From Deinococcus grandis (GTDB lineage: Bacteria; Deinococcota; Deinococci; Deinococcales; Deinococcaceae), in assembly GCF_001485435.1 (NCBI RefSeq), contig NZ_BCMS01000001.1, forward strand, positions 1,931,501 to 1,995,500: a DNA stretch of 64,000 nucleotides, read 5' to 3'. The translations under genes and the position numbers were made by a program. Positions 11,412-21,307 of the stretch are shown in pieces. A model generated the notes under the pieces. That model was not told where the DNA came from, did no database searches, and worked only from the letters and a program-made list of their open reading frames with translations. Position 1 is the first letter of the stretch, and every line of letters begins with the position of its first letter.

Positions 11412-12707
11412 TCAGCTGTTGTCGATCACGACCGTGAAGCTCTTGCTGACCTTGCCCTTGGCGGGCACGTCCACGCGCAGGTTCGCGGTGCCCTGGTTTT
11501 TGACGGGGGCCATGGTGTCGATGGTGATGATGCGGCCGCCGATGCGTTCGGTGATTTCGGCGCGGACGGCGCGGTCCTTGCTGCTCTCGAAGGCGTAGGT
11601 GACCTTGTAGGTGGTCTTGGTGACGTTGCCTTTGGCGTCCTTGACCTGGGCGGTCTGGGCGGTGGTGCGGGTGTATTCGATGTCGGGGTCTTCGCCCAGG
11701 GAGAAGTCGATGGTGCCGCCTTTGCGGGTGTCGGGGAGGGTGGTCTGGCCGACGAGGCGGCCGTCCTCGCGGACGGTGAGGGGCCCGGCGGGGAGGCGCT
11801 GGTCGGCTTCCAGGCGGTAGGAGCGGTTGAGGGTGCCGGTGCGGGTGCCGGTGCCGAAGTAGGTATCGAGTCCGGCGTAGCGTTCGAATCGGCTGAGTTT
11901 GGGTGTCAGGAACGGTAGGGTGATGACGGAGTTGGCGGGCAGCGTGAAGGGGGTGGTGAGGTCGTAGCGGGTCAGGCCGCGCAGTTCGCCCTGGCTCTGG
12001 ATCTTGGGGACGGGGGCGGCGGTGGCGGGCACGGCGCGCATGACCGTGTCGGCGGCGAATCCGGCAGCTTCGGCCTGCGGGTTGGCCTGCACGGTGACGT
12101 CTCCGGCGTACAGTTCGGTGTTCTGCACGTCGTAGGCGAGGTCGGTGGTGTTGCGCAGGTCGGCCAGGGCGGTCAGGTTCGCGCCGGCGCTGCTGGCGTT
12201 CAGGGTGTAGCGGGGGCTCCAGGTGACGGCGCGGGTCAGGTAGGTCAGGGTGCCGGTTCCGGCGCGGGGCAGGGTGTAGGTCAGGGTCTGGCTGGGGCTC
12301 TGGGGGTTCAGGGGGGGCGCGGCGCTGAAGGACAGGTCCTCGAAGCGCACGTTGAAGAACCGGCCCTGGGCGTCCCTGACGAGCAGGTCGCGGGCGCGCA
12401 CGAGCGTGACGGGTTCGGTGGTGTCGCCGCGGCGCAGGAACACGGTCTGGCCTTCGAGGCCGCTCAGCCAGTTGCTCTGGAGGGTCTGGGCGGCGCTGCT
12501 GAACGGCAGGCCTTCGAGGTCGAGGCTGCCGGGCAGCACGCTTTCCCAGGCGGACTGGGGCAGGGTGACGTTCAGGCTGGTGCCGGTGGCGGTGACGGGC
12601 TGGCGGACCTCGGTGAAGCTGGGGTAGATGCGCAGGTCGGCGGCGCTGGCGGTGCCGAGGGCGAGGGTGGTGGCGACGGCAGCGGCGACTGACAGGCTGT
12701 TTTTCAT
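11412..12707 (-). CDS. Exported DUF4139-domain protein
   Basis: 431 residues with a Sec signal peptide (MKNSLSVAAAVATTLALGTASA, cleavage after residue ~22) and no lipobox. The mature protein is beta-rich. It has the DUF4139 features of a central TLTYLTRAVTWSPRYTLN region (the family's W-x-P-x-Y segment) and a C-terminal YAFESSKDRAVRAEITER followed by a final beta sandwich. The function of this family is not established; members are predicted mucoidy or cell-surface proteins. It stands alone with no operon partner. Confidence 0.75.
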   Translation of the reverse strand: MKNSLSVAAAVATTLALGTASAADLRIYPSFTEVRQPVTATGTSLNVTLPQSAWESVLPGSLDLEGLPFSSAAQTLQSNWLSGLEGQTVFLRRGDTTEPVTLVRARDLLVRDAQGRFFNVRFEDLSFSAAPPLNPQSPSQTLTYTLPRAGTGTLTYLTRAVTWSPRYTLNASSAGANLTALADLRNTTDLAYDVQNTELYAGDVTVQANPQAEAAGFAADTVMRAVPATAAPVPKIQSQGELRGLTRYDLTTPFTLPANSVITLPFLTPKLSRFERYAGLDTYFGTGTRTGTLNRSYRLEADQRLPAGPLTVREDGRLVGQTTLPDTRKGGTIDFSLGEDPDIEYTRTTAQTAQVKDAKGNVTKTTYKVTYAFESSKDRAVRAEITERIGGRIITIDTMAPVKNQGTANLRVDVPAKGKVSKSFTVVIDNS

Positions 12708-12768
12708 GTCTGGATGGTGACCCGCCGCTCAATATGAGATGTGAGAGTGGGCGTCAGGAACGCGACAG

Positions 12769-12800
12769 AAAACCCGCCGCCCCGGATGTGGGGTGGCGGG
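12769..12800 (-). terminator. Terminator of the peptide ABC operon
   Basis: On the minus strand an 11-bp stem (CCCGCCACCCC / GGGGCGGCGGG, one G-U) with a 6-nt loop is followed by TTTTCTGT. It lies 24 nt after the dppF stop. Confidence 0.85.
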
Positions 12801-12823
12801 CTGTTCGTGCAGGCCGGACAGTC

Positions 12824-13836
<1,013 letters not shown>

Positions 13837-13840
<4 letters not shown>

Positions 13841-14883
13841 GCGGTCACCTCGCGCTGCGCCTGCGCGAATTCGCGCCAGCGGATGCAGCGGGACATGTGG
13901 CCGTGCCCGGTGTCTTCCAGCGCGGGCACCGCCTTGGAGCAGTCGGGAACGGCGAACTTGCAGCGCGGCTCGAAGGCGCAGCCGGGGGGCAGGTTCAGCG
14001 GGTTGGGCACGTTGCCGGGGATGGCTTCCAGGCGGCCCTTGGGCTGCCCGGGGACATGCTCGTACTCGCCGGGACGGGGAATGCTGTTCAGCAGGCCCAT
14101 GGTGTAGGGGTGGCGGGGCGCCTGGAAGATGTCCACGACGTCGCCTTCCTCGACCACGCGGCCACCGTACATCACGACGACGCGGTCGGCCATCTCGGCC
14201 ACGACGCCGAGGTTGTGCGTGATGAACAGGATGCTCATCCCGACCTCTTTCTGCAGGTTGCGCATCAGGTCGAGAATCTGCGCCTGGATGGTCACGTCGA
14301 GCGCCGTGGTGGGCTCGTCGGCGATCAGCAGGGCGGGTTTGCAGCTCAGGGCCATGGCGATCATGACGCGCTGGCGCATCCCGCCGGACATCTGGTGCGG
14401 GTACTCGTTGACGCGTTTCTCGGGGGCGGGGATGCCCACGAAGCGCAGCATGTCGGTGGCGACGCCCATGGCGTCTTTCTTGTTCTTGCCCTGGTGCAGC
14501 ATGACGGCTTCAGCGATCTGGTCCCCGACGGTATAGACGGGGTTCAGGCTGGTCATGGGCTCCTGGAAGATCATGGAGATGTCGTTGCCGCGGATCTTGC
14601 GCATGTCCGCTTCGCTCAGCGTGACGATGTTCTTCTGAACGCCGTCCTTGCCGGTGAAGAGGATCTCCCCTTCCACGATCTTGCCGGGAGGGGTGGGGAT
14701 CAGGCGCATGACCGACAGGCTGGTGACGCTCTTGCCGGAGCCGGATTCGCCCACGACGGCGAGGGTCTCGCCCTTCTTGATGTGGAAGGTCACGCCGTCG
14801 ACGCTCTTCACGACACCGTCGTCGGTACTGAAGTAAGTTTTCAGGCCGTTCACGGCCAACAGGACTTCACCCTGGTGGGTCAT
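13837..14883 (-). CDS. dppD: Peptide ABC transporter ATP-binding protein, DppD/OppD type
   Basis: 348 residues with Walker A GESGSGKSV, signature MSGGMRQRVMIAMAL, Walker B LLIADEPTTALD, and a C-terminal CAFEPRCKFAVPDC block as in Opp/Dpp subunits. ATG at 14883 was chosen over an upstream in-frame start because GGAGGA sits 3-4 nt before it. A 111-bp gap separates it from dppC, unusually large for this operon. It contains a perfect 19-bp hairpin and TAGAAT/TATGAT boxes that could give an internal promoter. Confidence 0.92.
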
Positions 14884-14942
14884 TGTTCCTCCGTTTTCAA
14901 CACGTTGTGCATCATACAACCGTTGGGGATTCTAGGGCGTTT

Positions 14943-14989
14943 TGTCACGCGCGGCGCGGCCCATTTCGCTGGCCGCGCCGCGCGTGACA
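14943..14989. repeat. Perfect 19-bp hairpin between dppC and dppD
   Basis: TGTCACGCGCGGCGCGGCC (14943-14961) and its exact complement (14971-14989) flank a 9-nt loop. There is no U-run on either side, so it does not look like a simple terminator. It probably stabilises or processes the operon mRNA and separates permease from ATPase expression. Confidence 0.75.
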
Positions 14990-14994
14990 GGGGT

Positions 14995-16128
14995 TCAGGC
15001 GCGCTTACGCGGGTCGAAGGCGTCGCGCAGCCCGTCGCCGAGCAGCTGGAAGCACATCACGGTGAACACGATGAAGAAGCCGGGGATCAGCACCCAGGGG
15101 CGGGTGTTCAGGCTGCTCAGCCCGCCGTCCTGCGCGGCCTTGAGCAGGCTGCCCCACGACGCGTAGGGTTCCACGGCGCCGATGCCCAGGAAGCTCAGGC
15201 CGGATTCCAGCAGGATGAAGCTGGGGATGGCGAGGCTGGTCGTGACGATCACGTAGGTCGTCAGGGTGGGCAGCATGTGGCGCCACATGATGCGGTTGTC
15301 GCTGGCGCCGAGGCTCTTGGCGGCGGACACGAAGTCCTGTTCGCGCACGCTGAGCAGCTGTCCGCGCGTGACGCGCGCCAGTCCGCCCCAGCCGATGAAG
15401 GCCAGGATGCCGAGAATCACGTACAGCGCGAGGATCGGGTTGATGTCGCGGGGGAACACGCTGCGCAGCAGCAGCAGCAGGAACAGGTAGGGAATGGCGG
15501 CGAGCACCTCGACGAGGCGCATGATGACGGTGTCGACGATCCCGCCGAAGTAGGCGGCCATGGCGCCCATCATCAGGCCGATCAGGGTGGTGATCAGCAC
15601 CGCGCCGAAGCCGATGGTCAGGCTGATCTGCGAGGCGTACAGCGTGCGCGTGAACAGGTCGCGGCCCAGGTCCTCGCCCCCGAACAGGTACACGCTGCAG
15701 TCTTCCTTGTTCGTGCCGAACAGGTGCAGGTTACCGGGGAACAGGCCCAGAATCTTGTAGCTGGCGCCGCGCACCCCGAAGTACAGCGGGCAGCGTTCCG
15801 CGCTGGGCTTGAACTCGTTCACGAAGGTGTCCATGTTCAGCTGCTGGGTGTACTTGAACACGTAGGGCCGCGTGAACGCGCCGGTGTCGGGGTCACGGAA
15901 CTGGATGGGGGTTGGGGGGTGGAAGCGGGTGATGTTGCTGGTCGAGTACGAGGACAGGGCGTCAGGCGCGATGAACGGCGCGAAGATCGCCATGACGTAC
16001 AGCAGGATCAGCATCAGGCCGCCGGCCTGCGCGAGGCGGTTCTTCCGGAACTGCTGCCAGGCGACGGAGAACTGGGACTGACCGAGCGGCTTGTCCTTCT
16101 GGGTGGTGGCGGGTGCGGTGGTGGTCAT
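14995..16128 (-). CDS. dppC: Peptide ABC transporter permease, DppC/OppC type
   Basis: 377 residues. A short cytoplasmic N-terminus precedes TM1 (LMLILLYVMAIFAPFIAP). A large periplasmic insertion of about 110 residues follows, containing CPLYFGV and DCSVYLFGGEDLGRD. The core then has five TMs with the inner-membrane permease EAA-type loop (SAAKSLGASDNRIMWRHMLP). The insertion is longer than in classical DppC. ATG at 16128 lies 1 nt after the dppB stop. Confidence 0.9.
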   Translation of the reverse strand: MTTTAPATTQKDKPLGQSQFSVAWQQFRKNRLAQAGGLMLILLYVMAIFAPFIAPDALSSYSTSNITRFHPPTPIQFRDPDTGAFTRPYVFKYTQQLNMDTFVNEFKPSAERCPLYFGVRGASYKILGLFPGNLHLFGTNKEDCSVYLFGGEDLGRDLFTRTLYASQISLTIGFGAVLITTLIGLMMGAMAAYFGGIVDTVIMRLVEVLAAIPYLFLLLLLRSVFPRDINPILALYVILGILAFIGWGGLARVTRGQLLSVREQDFVSAAKSLGASDNRIMWRHMLPTLTTYVIVTTSLAIPSFILLESGLSFLGIGAVEPYASWGSLLKAAQDGGLSSLNTRPWVLIPGFFIVFTVMCFQLLGDGLRDAFDPRKRA

Positions 16129-16129
16129 G

Positions 16130-17113
16130 TCAGCCGACCTTGATGCGCGGGTCAACGACCGCGAGGAGAATGTCGCTCAGGGCGTTGCCGATCACGAGCA
16201 GGACGGTGGTGATCACGGTGAAGCCCGCGATGAGATACAGGTCCTGGGCGTTCAGGGCGTCGAGGATCATCGGGGTGATGCCTGGGTAGGCGAACACGAC
16301 CTCGATGAAGCCGGCGCCGGCGACCGCGCCGGGCAGCAGGCCGCCGATGCCGGCCACGATGGGCAGGATGGCGTTGCGGAAGGTGTGCTTCCAGATGGCG
16401 GTGCGTTCGCTGACGCCCTTGGCGCGCGCGGTGCGGATGTAGTCCGAACGCATGACTTCCAGCATCTGCCCGCGGATGACGCGGGTCAGTCCGGCGGCGT
16501 CACTGACGGCCAAGATGACCGCGGGGATCAGGAGGTGCTTGGCGATATCCAGGAATTTCTGGACGGGCGTCATGCTGTCAAAGCCGTTACTGGTCATGCC
16601 GTTGATCGGGATGTCCAGGCCGGTCGCCGAACGGACCTGCAGGATGAAGTAGATGACGATCAGCGCCAGGAAGAAGCTGGGGAATCCCAGCAGGAAGTAC
16701 AGGATGACGTTGATGGTCTTGTCGCCCAGCGAGTTCTGCCGCACGGCGCCGAACACGCCGATGGGAATGGCGATGGCGTAGAACAGCAGGGTGGAGAGCA
16801 GCACCAGGTACATCGAGTTGGCGATGCGGGGTTTGATGACGTCCAGTACGGGCTGCTGGTACGAGAACGACAGGCCCAGGTCGAAGTTGAAGAGCATGTT
16901 CTTCATCCACAGGAAGTACTGCTCGATGGGGTGCCGGTCCAGGCCGAAGTTGCGTTCCAGTGCGGCCAGCGCCTCGGGGCTGATGTTCGGGTTGAGTTTG
17001 GCGGGCGTCAGGAAGTCGCCGGGGGCCAGCTGGATCACGAAGAAGATCAGGATGCTGGCCAGGAACAGGGTGGGAATGGACTGCACCAGTCGGCGCAGGA
17101 GGAATGGGATCAT
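16130..17113 (-). CDS. dppB: Peptide ABC transporter permease, DppB/OppB type
   Basis: 327 residues with an N-terminal TM (LFLASILIFFVIQLAPGDF) and further TMs. The conserved permease loop reads DYIRTARAKGVSERTAIWKH. GGAGAG lies upstream of the ATG. It follows the binding-protein gene after an 87-bp gap and is closely coupled to dppC. Confidence 0.92.
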   Translation of the reverse strand: MIPFLLRRLVQSIPTLFLASILIFFVIQLAPGDFLTPAKLNPNISPEALAALERNFGLDRHPIEQYFLWMKNMLFNFDLGLSFSYQQPVLDVIKPRIANSMYLVLLSTLLFYAIAIPIGVFGAVRQNSLGDKTINVILYFLLGFPSFFLALIVIYFILQVRSATGLDIPINGMTSNGFDSMTPVQKFLDIAKHLLIPAVILAVSDAAGLTRVIRGQMLEVMRSDYIRTARAKGVSERTAIWKHTFRNAILPIVAGIGGLLPGAVAGAGFIEVVFAYPGITPMILDALNAQDLYLIAGFTVITTVLLVIGNALSDILLAVVDPRIKVG

Positions 17114-17200
17114 GCGGGCTCTCCGGGGGCGTCATGGGTGTGGGGGGCAGTCCGCGTGGGCGGACCACCCCCCGTGGGAGCAGCGTGCTGCTCTGGTCGC

Positions 17201-18967
17201 TTACTTGATGAAGGTCAGGGCCTGGAGGCGGTGGCCGTAGTAGGCGTCCATCATGCTGGCGGTGAATTCGCCGCCCAGACGCTCGTTGAAGGCCACGTGG
17301 TAGTTGCCGCCCACGAGGTAGATGACGGGCTGCAGTTCGCCTTCAGCCTTCATCAGCTGGCCGCCGATGGCGCGGCGCTTGGCGTCGTTCAGTTCCGCGT
17401 CGCCTTGGTAGTACAGCTTGGTCATCAGCTGTTCCTGGCTGGTGGCGCACTTGCCGTCGGTGGGGTTGTTGTAGGAGTGCAGGTTGGTGCCGCAGGGCAC
17501 GACGTTGCTGCCGAAGCTCCAGATGTTGCTGCCGCCGGAGAGGCCCAGCAGGATGGCGTCGAAGGGACGGTTCTCGCCCTTGGAGGTCAGCTGGCCGACC
17601 AGGGTGTTGAAGTCGATGGGGGTGAAGTTGACCTTCACGCCGACCTTCTTCGCCTCGTCGGCGAAGATGCGGCCCAGCTGCTCGCGGACGGTGTTGCCCG
17701 CGTTGGTGCTCAGGTTGAATTCCAGGACCTTGCCGCTCTTGTCGACCAGGTAGCCCTGGGCGTTCTTCTTGGTGTAGCCGATCTGCGCGAGCAGCTTGCT
17801 GGCCTGCGCGAGGTCGTACTTGTACTGGGGGGCGCCGGCCGCGAGGCCCGCGTCGATCTGCTGCTTGAAGATCGGGTAGGTGCTGAAGTACGTCTCGCTG
17901 CCCAGGCCGCCCAGGGCGAGCTGCACCATGGCCTGGCGGTTGGCGATGTGGCTCATGGCGCGGCGGAAGCGCACGTCACGGAAGAGTTTCTGCTTGGCGG
18001 GGTCGCCCGCCTTGTTCCAGTTGAAGGTGATCCACTGGCTGGTGGCCTGGGGGCTGACGTTCGCCTTCAGGAAGGCCTTCAGGCTGCCGTTGTCGATGGC
18101 CTTCTTGGTCTGGGCCAGGTCGTCGGCGTTGCGCATGCCGACGGTGTCGATCTGACCGGCCAGGAAGGCGGCGAGGGACGCGTTGGCGTCGGCGACGATA
18201 CGCACGGACATGGTGTTCAGGTAGGGCAGTTCCTGACCGCGGCTGTCCTTGTTCCAGTCGCCCCAGTTGGGGTTCTTCTTGAACACGGTGCGCTCACCGG
18301 CGCGGTAGGAGTCGACGACCCACATGCCGGGGCTGACGATCTGGCTGGCGGGCGTGGCGAGACCCCACATCTTCTTGACGGCGTCGGCACCGCCCTCACG
18401 GTAGGCCTTACCGAACACGTGGTCAGGCCAGGGTGCGTAGCTCATGATGCTCAGGGCGCTGGCGCTGGGCTGGGGGAAGTCGAACTGCAGGGTGTAGTTG
18501 TCGAGCTTCTTGACCGTGATGGGCTTGCCCACCAGGAAGAAGGTGTCGCGGCTGTTGCTGCCGACCTTGTCGTCGGTGTGGATCTTCCAGGTGGTAACCC
18601 AGTCATCGGCGGTGATGGCCTGGCCGTCGCTGAACTTCATGCCCTGGCGGATCTTGACCACGAAGCGCTTGTTGTTGTTGCTGACCACGGCGGGGGCGGC
18701 GGCCATATAGGGGATGAACTCGTCGTTGCGGGGGTCCTGCGTGAACAGGCCGGCGCCGGTCTCCATGCGGTCGGGGATGCTGTCCGCCTCGCTGCTGGTG
18801 AAGGGGTTCATCGTCTTGAAGTCGCTGATGGCGGACAGGCGCAGTTCACCGCCGCGTTTGTTCGCGGTGTTCTGCTCGGCGGTCCAGGCGGCGGGCCAGA
18901 CGAAGGCGCTCTGGGCGGCAGCGGTGCCGACCGTCAGGGCCAGGGCAAGAGTCAGGGCTTTTTTCAT
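17201..18967 (-). CDS. dppA: Peptide ABC transporter periplasmic substrate-binding protein (SBP family 5)
   Basis: 588 residues with a Sec signal peptide (KKALTLALALTVGTAAAQS, cleavage near residue 19) and no lipobox. The mature protein fits SBP_bac_5: KFSDGQAITADDWVTTWK in lobe I, VRFRRAMSHIANRQAMVQ in the middle, and a closing YYGHRLQALTFIK. It delivers peptides, or possibly another solute handled by this family, to DppBC. A GGAGGA site precedes the ATG. It is the first gene of the operon, directly downstream of the strongest sigma-70-type promoter in the window. Confidence 0.9.
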   Translation of the reverse strand: MKKALTLALALTVGTAAAQSAFVWPAAWTAEQNTANKRGGELRLSAISDFKTMNPFTSSEADSIPDRMETGAGLFTQDPRNDEFIPYMAAAPAVVSNNNKRFVVKIRQGMKFSDGQAITADDWVTTWKIHTDDKVGSNSRDTFFLVGKPITVKKLDNYTLQFDFPQPSASALSIMSYAPWPDHVFGKAYREGGADAVKKMWGLATPASQIVSPGMWVVDSYRAGERTVFKKNPNWGDWNKDSRGQELPYLNTMSVRIVADANASLAAFLAGQIDTVGMRNADDLAQTKKAIDNGSLKAFLKANVSPQATSQWITFNWNKAGDPAKQKLFRDVRFRRAMSHIANRQAMVQLALGGLGSETYFSTYPIFKQQIDAGLAAGAPQYKYDLAQASKLLAQIGYTKKNAQGYLVDKSGKVLEFNLSTNAGNTVREQLGRIFADEAKKVGVKVNFTPIDFNTLVGQLTSKGENRPFDAILLGLSGGSNIWSFGSNVVPCGTNLHSYNNPTDGKCATSQEQLMTKLYYQGDAELNDAKRRAIGGQLMKAEGELQPVIYLVGGNYHVAFNERLGGEFTASMMDAYYGHRLQALTFIK

Positions 18968-19057
18968 GGGGGTCCTCCAGGGTGCGTGAAAGGAAATACG
19001 ACAAGGTCCGGCGCGCAGCCGGGGTCTTGGTTCCTGATTTCGTTTTCCAGCGAGCTA

Positions 19058-19086
19058 AATATATTGGCCTATCCTGTTTCGGTCAA
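19058..19086 (-). promoter_or_regulatory. Strong promoter of the peptide ABC operon
   Basis: On the minus strand TTGACC, 17 nt, TATATT, set in unusually AT-rich DNA, about 90 nt upstream of the binding-protein ATG. The untranslated leader would be about 84 nt. Confidence 0.85.
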
Positions 19087-19315
19087 GGACTGATTTTCCC
19101 ATTCGACACGCCGGATTGCATATTCATTCACTATCTTGCAACTGATCGGCTCATGAACGCTGCGGGTTTCATTTGACAGGACGAACCGCCAAAGTGACCC
19201 GCAGCCCATTCTCATGAATACAGTGACGATTGGATGCACCCGCCGCCCTGCCGGGTGGTCTGCACAGGTCACGTCGTCAGCAGGAGAGCCCGCCGGTCTC
19301 CCCTGCCGACCGCGC
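19087..19315. other. Intergenic region upstream of the dpp promoter and downstream of potD
   Basis: No gene is visible. The first ~100 bp is AT-rich and may hold upstream promoter elements. Next to the potD stop is an imperfect hairpin (GCAGGAGAG / CTCCCCTGC, about 19278-19308) that may terminate the pot operon, without a clear U-run. Confidence 0.5.
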
Positions 19316-20413
19316 TCAGCGGCTCTTGAGTTCCGTCCAGATGCGGTCGTACAGCCGCTGCGGGCGCCCCGCTGGCAGTTCGCCGATGAAATCCAGGCGG
19401 CCGTCGGTGAGCCACGCGGCGGGCGGATTCAGCGCCGGGATGTCCTTCAGGAAGTCGTCCAGGTACGGCCGGGCGGCGGCGTTCGGCGTGGCGTAGTAGG
19501 TGTAGTTGCTCAGCTGCGCGCCGTTCTCCGCGTCCAGGATGAAATCGATGAAGCGGTGGGCCAGTTCGGGGTTGGGGCTGCGTTTCAGGACGACCAGGGT
19601 GTCCATGCTGATGGTCGTGCCCTGGCGGGGCAGCAGCACCTGCACGTTCTCGTCCTCCTCGGTGGCGATCAGCAGGTCACCCACGTAGATCTGCCCCAGG
19701 TCCACGGTTTTCGCCAGGAGTTTGTTGCGGGTGCCGGGCCCGCCGTCGAAGCCCTGGAAGCCCTTCTTGGCGACCACGCGGCGCAGCAGGTCGCGCGCGG
19801 CGCGCAGCTCCCCCACGCGGGTGGTGTTCGCGCTGAAGCCCAGGAACTTCAGTGCCGCGCCGATCACCTCGCGCGGGTCGTCGAGCAGCACGAACGAGCG
19901 GCGGTCGTCCGGGCCGAAGATCTCCGCCCAGGTGTCCCGCGGCACGTACCGCTCTCGGTTATAGGCCAGTCCGGTCGCGGCGTACTGGTACGGCACGGAG
20001 TACACGTTGGCCGGGTCGTAGTCGGCGTTCAGGAAGCCTGGGGCGATGTTCTTCAGATTGGGGATCTGGGATTTGTCCAGAGGTTGCAGCAGTCCGGCGC
20101 GGACCATAGTCTGCACGACGTAGTTGCTGGGCACGGCGATGTCGTACTGCGCCCCGCCCCCCTGCAGCTTGGCGAGCATGGCCTCGTTGCTCTCGAAGGT
20201 GTCCAGCACGACCCGCACACCGTTCGCCTTCTCGAAGGCCTTCACCAGTTCGGGGTCGATGTACTCCGACCAGATGAACACCCGCAGCGTCTTCCCGTCC
20301 CCGCGCGTCACCGGAACCGCCGCGCCCGTCTGGGCCTGCGGGGGTTTCTGCACGCGGTAACAGCCGGTCAGGAGGAGCAGGCCCGCAGCGGCCAGCAGCG
20401 CGGCCCGCTTCAC
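19316..20413 (-). CDS. potD: Spermidine/putrescine ABC transporter substrate-binding lipoprotein
   Basis: 365 residues with a lipoprotein signal (LLLLTGC, lipidated Cys18). It has the PotD/PotF signature region TLRVFIWSEYIDPELVKAFE and the later YQYAATGLAYN segment that lines the polyamine site. The GTG start overlaps the potC stop (GTGA). It binds polyamines outside the membrane and passes them to PotBC. Confidence 0.9.
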   Translation of the reverse strand: MKRAALLAAAGLLLLTGCYRVQKPPQAQTGAAVPVTRGDGKTLRVFIWSEYIDPELVKAFEKANGVRVVLDTFESNEAMLAKLQGGGAQYDIAVPSNYVVQTMVRAGLLQPLDKSQIPNLKNIAPGFLNADYDPANVYSVPYQYAATGLAYNRERYVPRDTWAEIFGPDDRRSFVLLDDPREVIGAALKFLGFSANTTRVGELRAARDLLRRVVAKKGFQGFDGGPGTRNKLLAKTVDLGQIYVGDLLIATEEDENVQVLLPRQGTTISMDTLVVLKRSPNPELAHRFIDFILDAENGAQLSNYTYYATPNAAARPYLDDFLKDIPALNPPAAWLTDGRLDFIGELPAGRPQRLYDRIWTELKSR

Positions 20414-21219
20414 GCGCCTCTCCGGGGGCGCAGCAGCGCGTTCGCCGCGACGATGGCGACCACCGTCACGAGGACCAGCAGCGCACTCAGGGCGTTGATG
20501 TCCGGCGTCACGCCTCGCTTCACGTTGGTGTAGATCAGCACGGGCAGCGTGCTGAAGCCCGACCCGCTCGTGAAGTACGTGACCACGAAATCGTCCAGGG
20601 ACAGCGTGAACGCCAGCAGCGCCCCCGCCAGCACGCCCGGCATCGCCAGCGGCAGGATGATCCGCCGGAACGACTCCCAGCCGCTCGCGCCCAGGTCACG
20701 CGCCGCTTCCTCCAGTTCCGGGCCGTACCCGGCCAGCCGCGAGCGCACCGTCAGGGCCACGTAACTGATCTGGAAGGTCACGTGCGCCAGCAGCACCGTC
20801 CAGAAGCCGTTGTCGAAGCTCCACCCGGCCCGTTCCAGGCCCTGCCGGACGAACGAGTAGAACATCAGCAGACTGACGCCCATCACCACGTCCGGCACCA
20901 CGATGGGCAGCACCAGCAGCCCCGTCAGCGCCGTGCGGAAGCGCAGCGTGTACCGCCACAGGCCCAGGCCCACCAGCGTCCCCAGCACCGTGCTGACCAG
21001 CGTGCTGATCAGGGCGATCTCCAGCGTGTGCACCAGCGCCTCGCGCACGTCCGCGCGGGCGAACAGCACCCCGTACCACTTCGTCGTGAACCCCGCCCAC
21101 GTCGCCCCGAAGCGCGAATCGTTGAACGAGAACACCACCAGCACGATGATCGGCAGGTACAGAAATGCGTACACCAGCCACGCCCACGCACTCAGCGCCG
21201 GATGCGTCCGCCGGATCAC
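20410..21219 (-). CDS. potC: Spermidine/putrescine ABC transporter permease PotC
   Basis: 269 residues, six TMs starting with AWLVYAFLYLPIIVLVVFSF. The permease loop is EEAARDLGASGWESFRRIILP. GTG at 21219 is chosen because GGAGG lies 5 nt upstream and all conserved sequence follows it. Upstream, an ATG overlaps the potB stop in another frame (ATGA) and runs through the heptad element to stop at the GTG. This suggests an ancestral potB-potC overlap was split by insertion of the repeat. Confidence 0.9.
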   Translation of the reverse strand: MIRRTHPALSAWAWLVYAFLYLPIIVLVVFSFNDSRFGATWAGFTTKWYGVLFARADVREALVHTLEIALISTLVSTVLGTLVGLGLWRYTLRFRTALTGLLVLPIVVPDVVMGVSLLMFYSFVRQGLERAGWSFDNGFWTVLLAHVTFQISYVALTVRSRLAGYGPELEEAARDLGASGWESFRRIILPLAMPGVLAGALLAFTLSLDDFVVTYFTSGSGFSTLPVLIYTNVKRGVTPDINALSALLVLVTVVAIVAANALLRPRRGA

Positions 21220-21233
21220 AGCGCCCTCCGGGC

Positions 21234-21296
21234 GGTCGATGGTCGAAGGGCGATGGTTGATAGGTGATCCATCGACCATCGACCATCGACTTTCAA
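21234..21296 (-). repeat. Heptad inverted-repeat element between potB and potC (copy R3)
   Basis: Nine consecutive 7-nt units (+ strand): GGTCGAT, GGTCGAA, GGGCGAT, GGTTGAT, AGGTGAT, CCATCGA, CCATCGA, CCATCGA, CTTTCAA. The left units and the complements of the right units match, so the RNA folds into a long hairpin. This is the cleanest copy in the window. Confidence 0.85.
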
Positions 21297-21307
21297 CTGG
21301 CGCAGCC

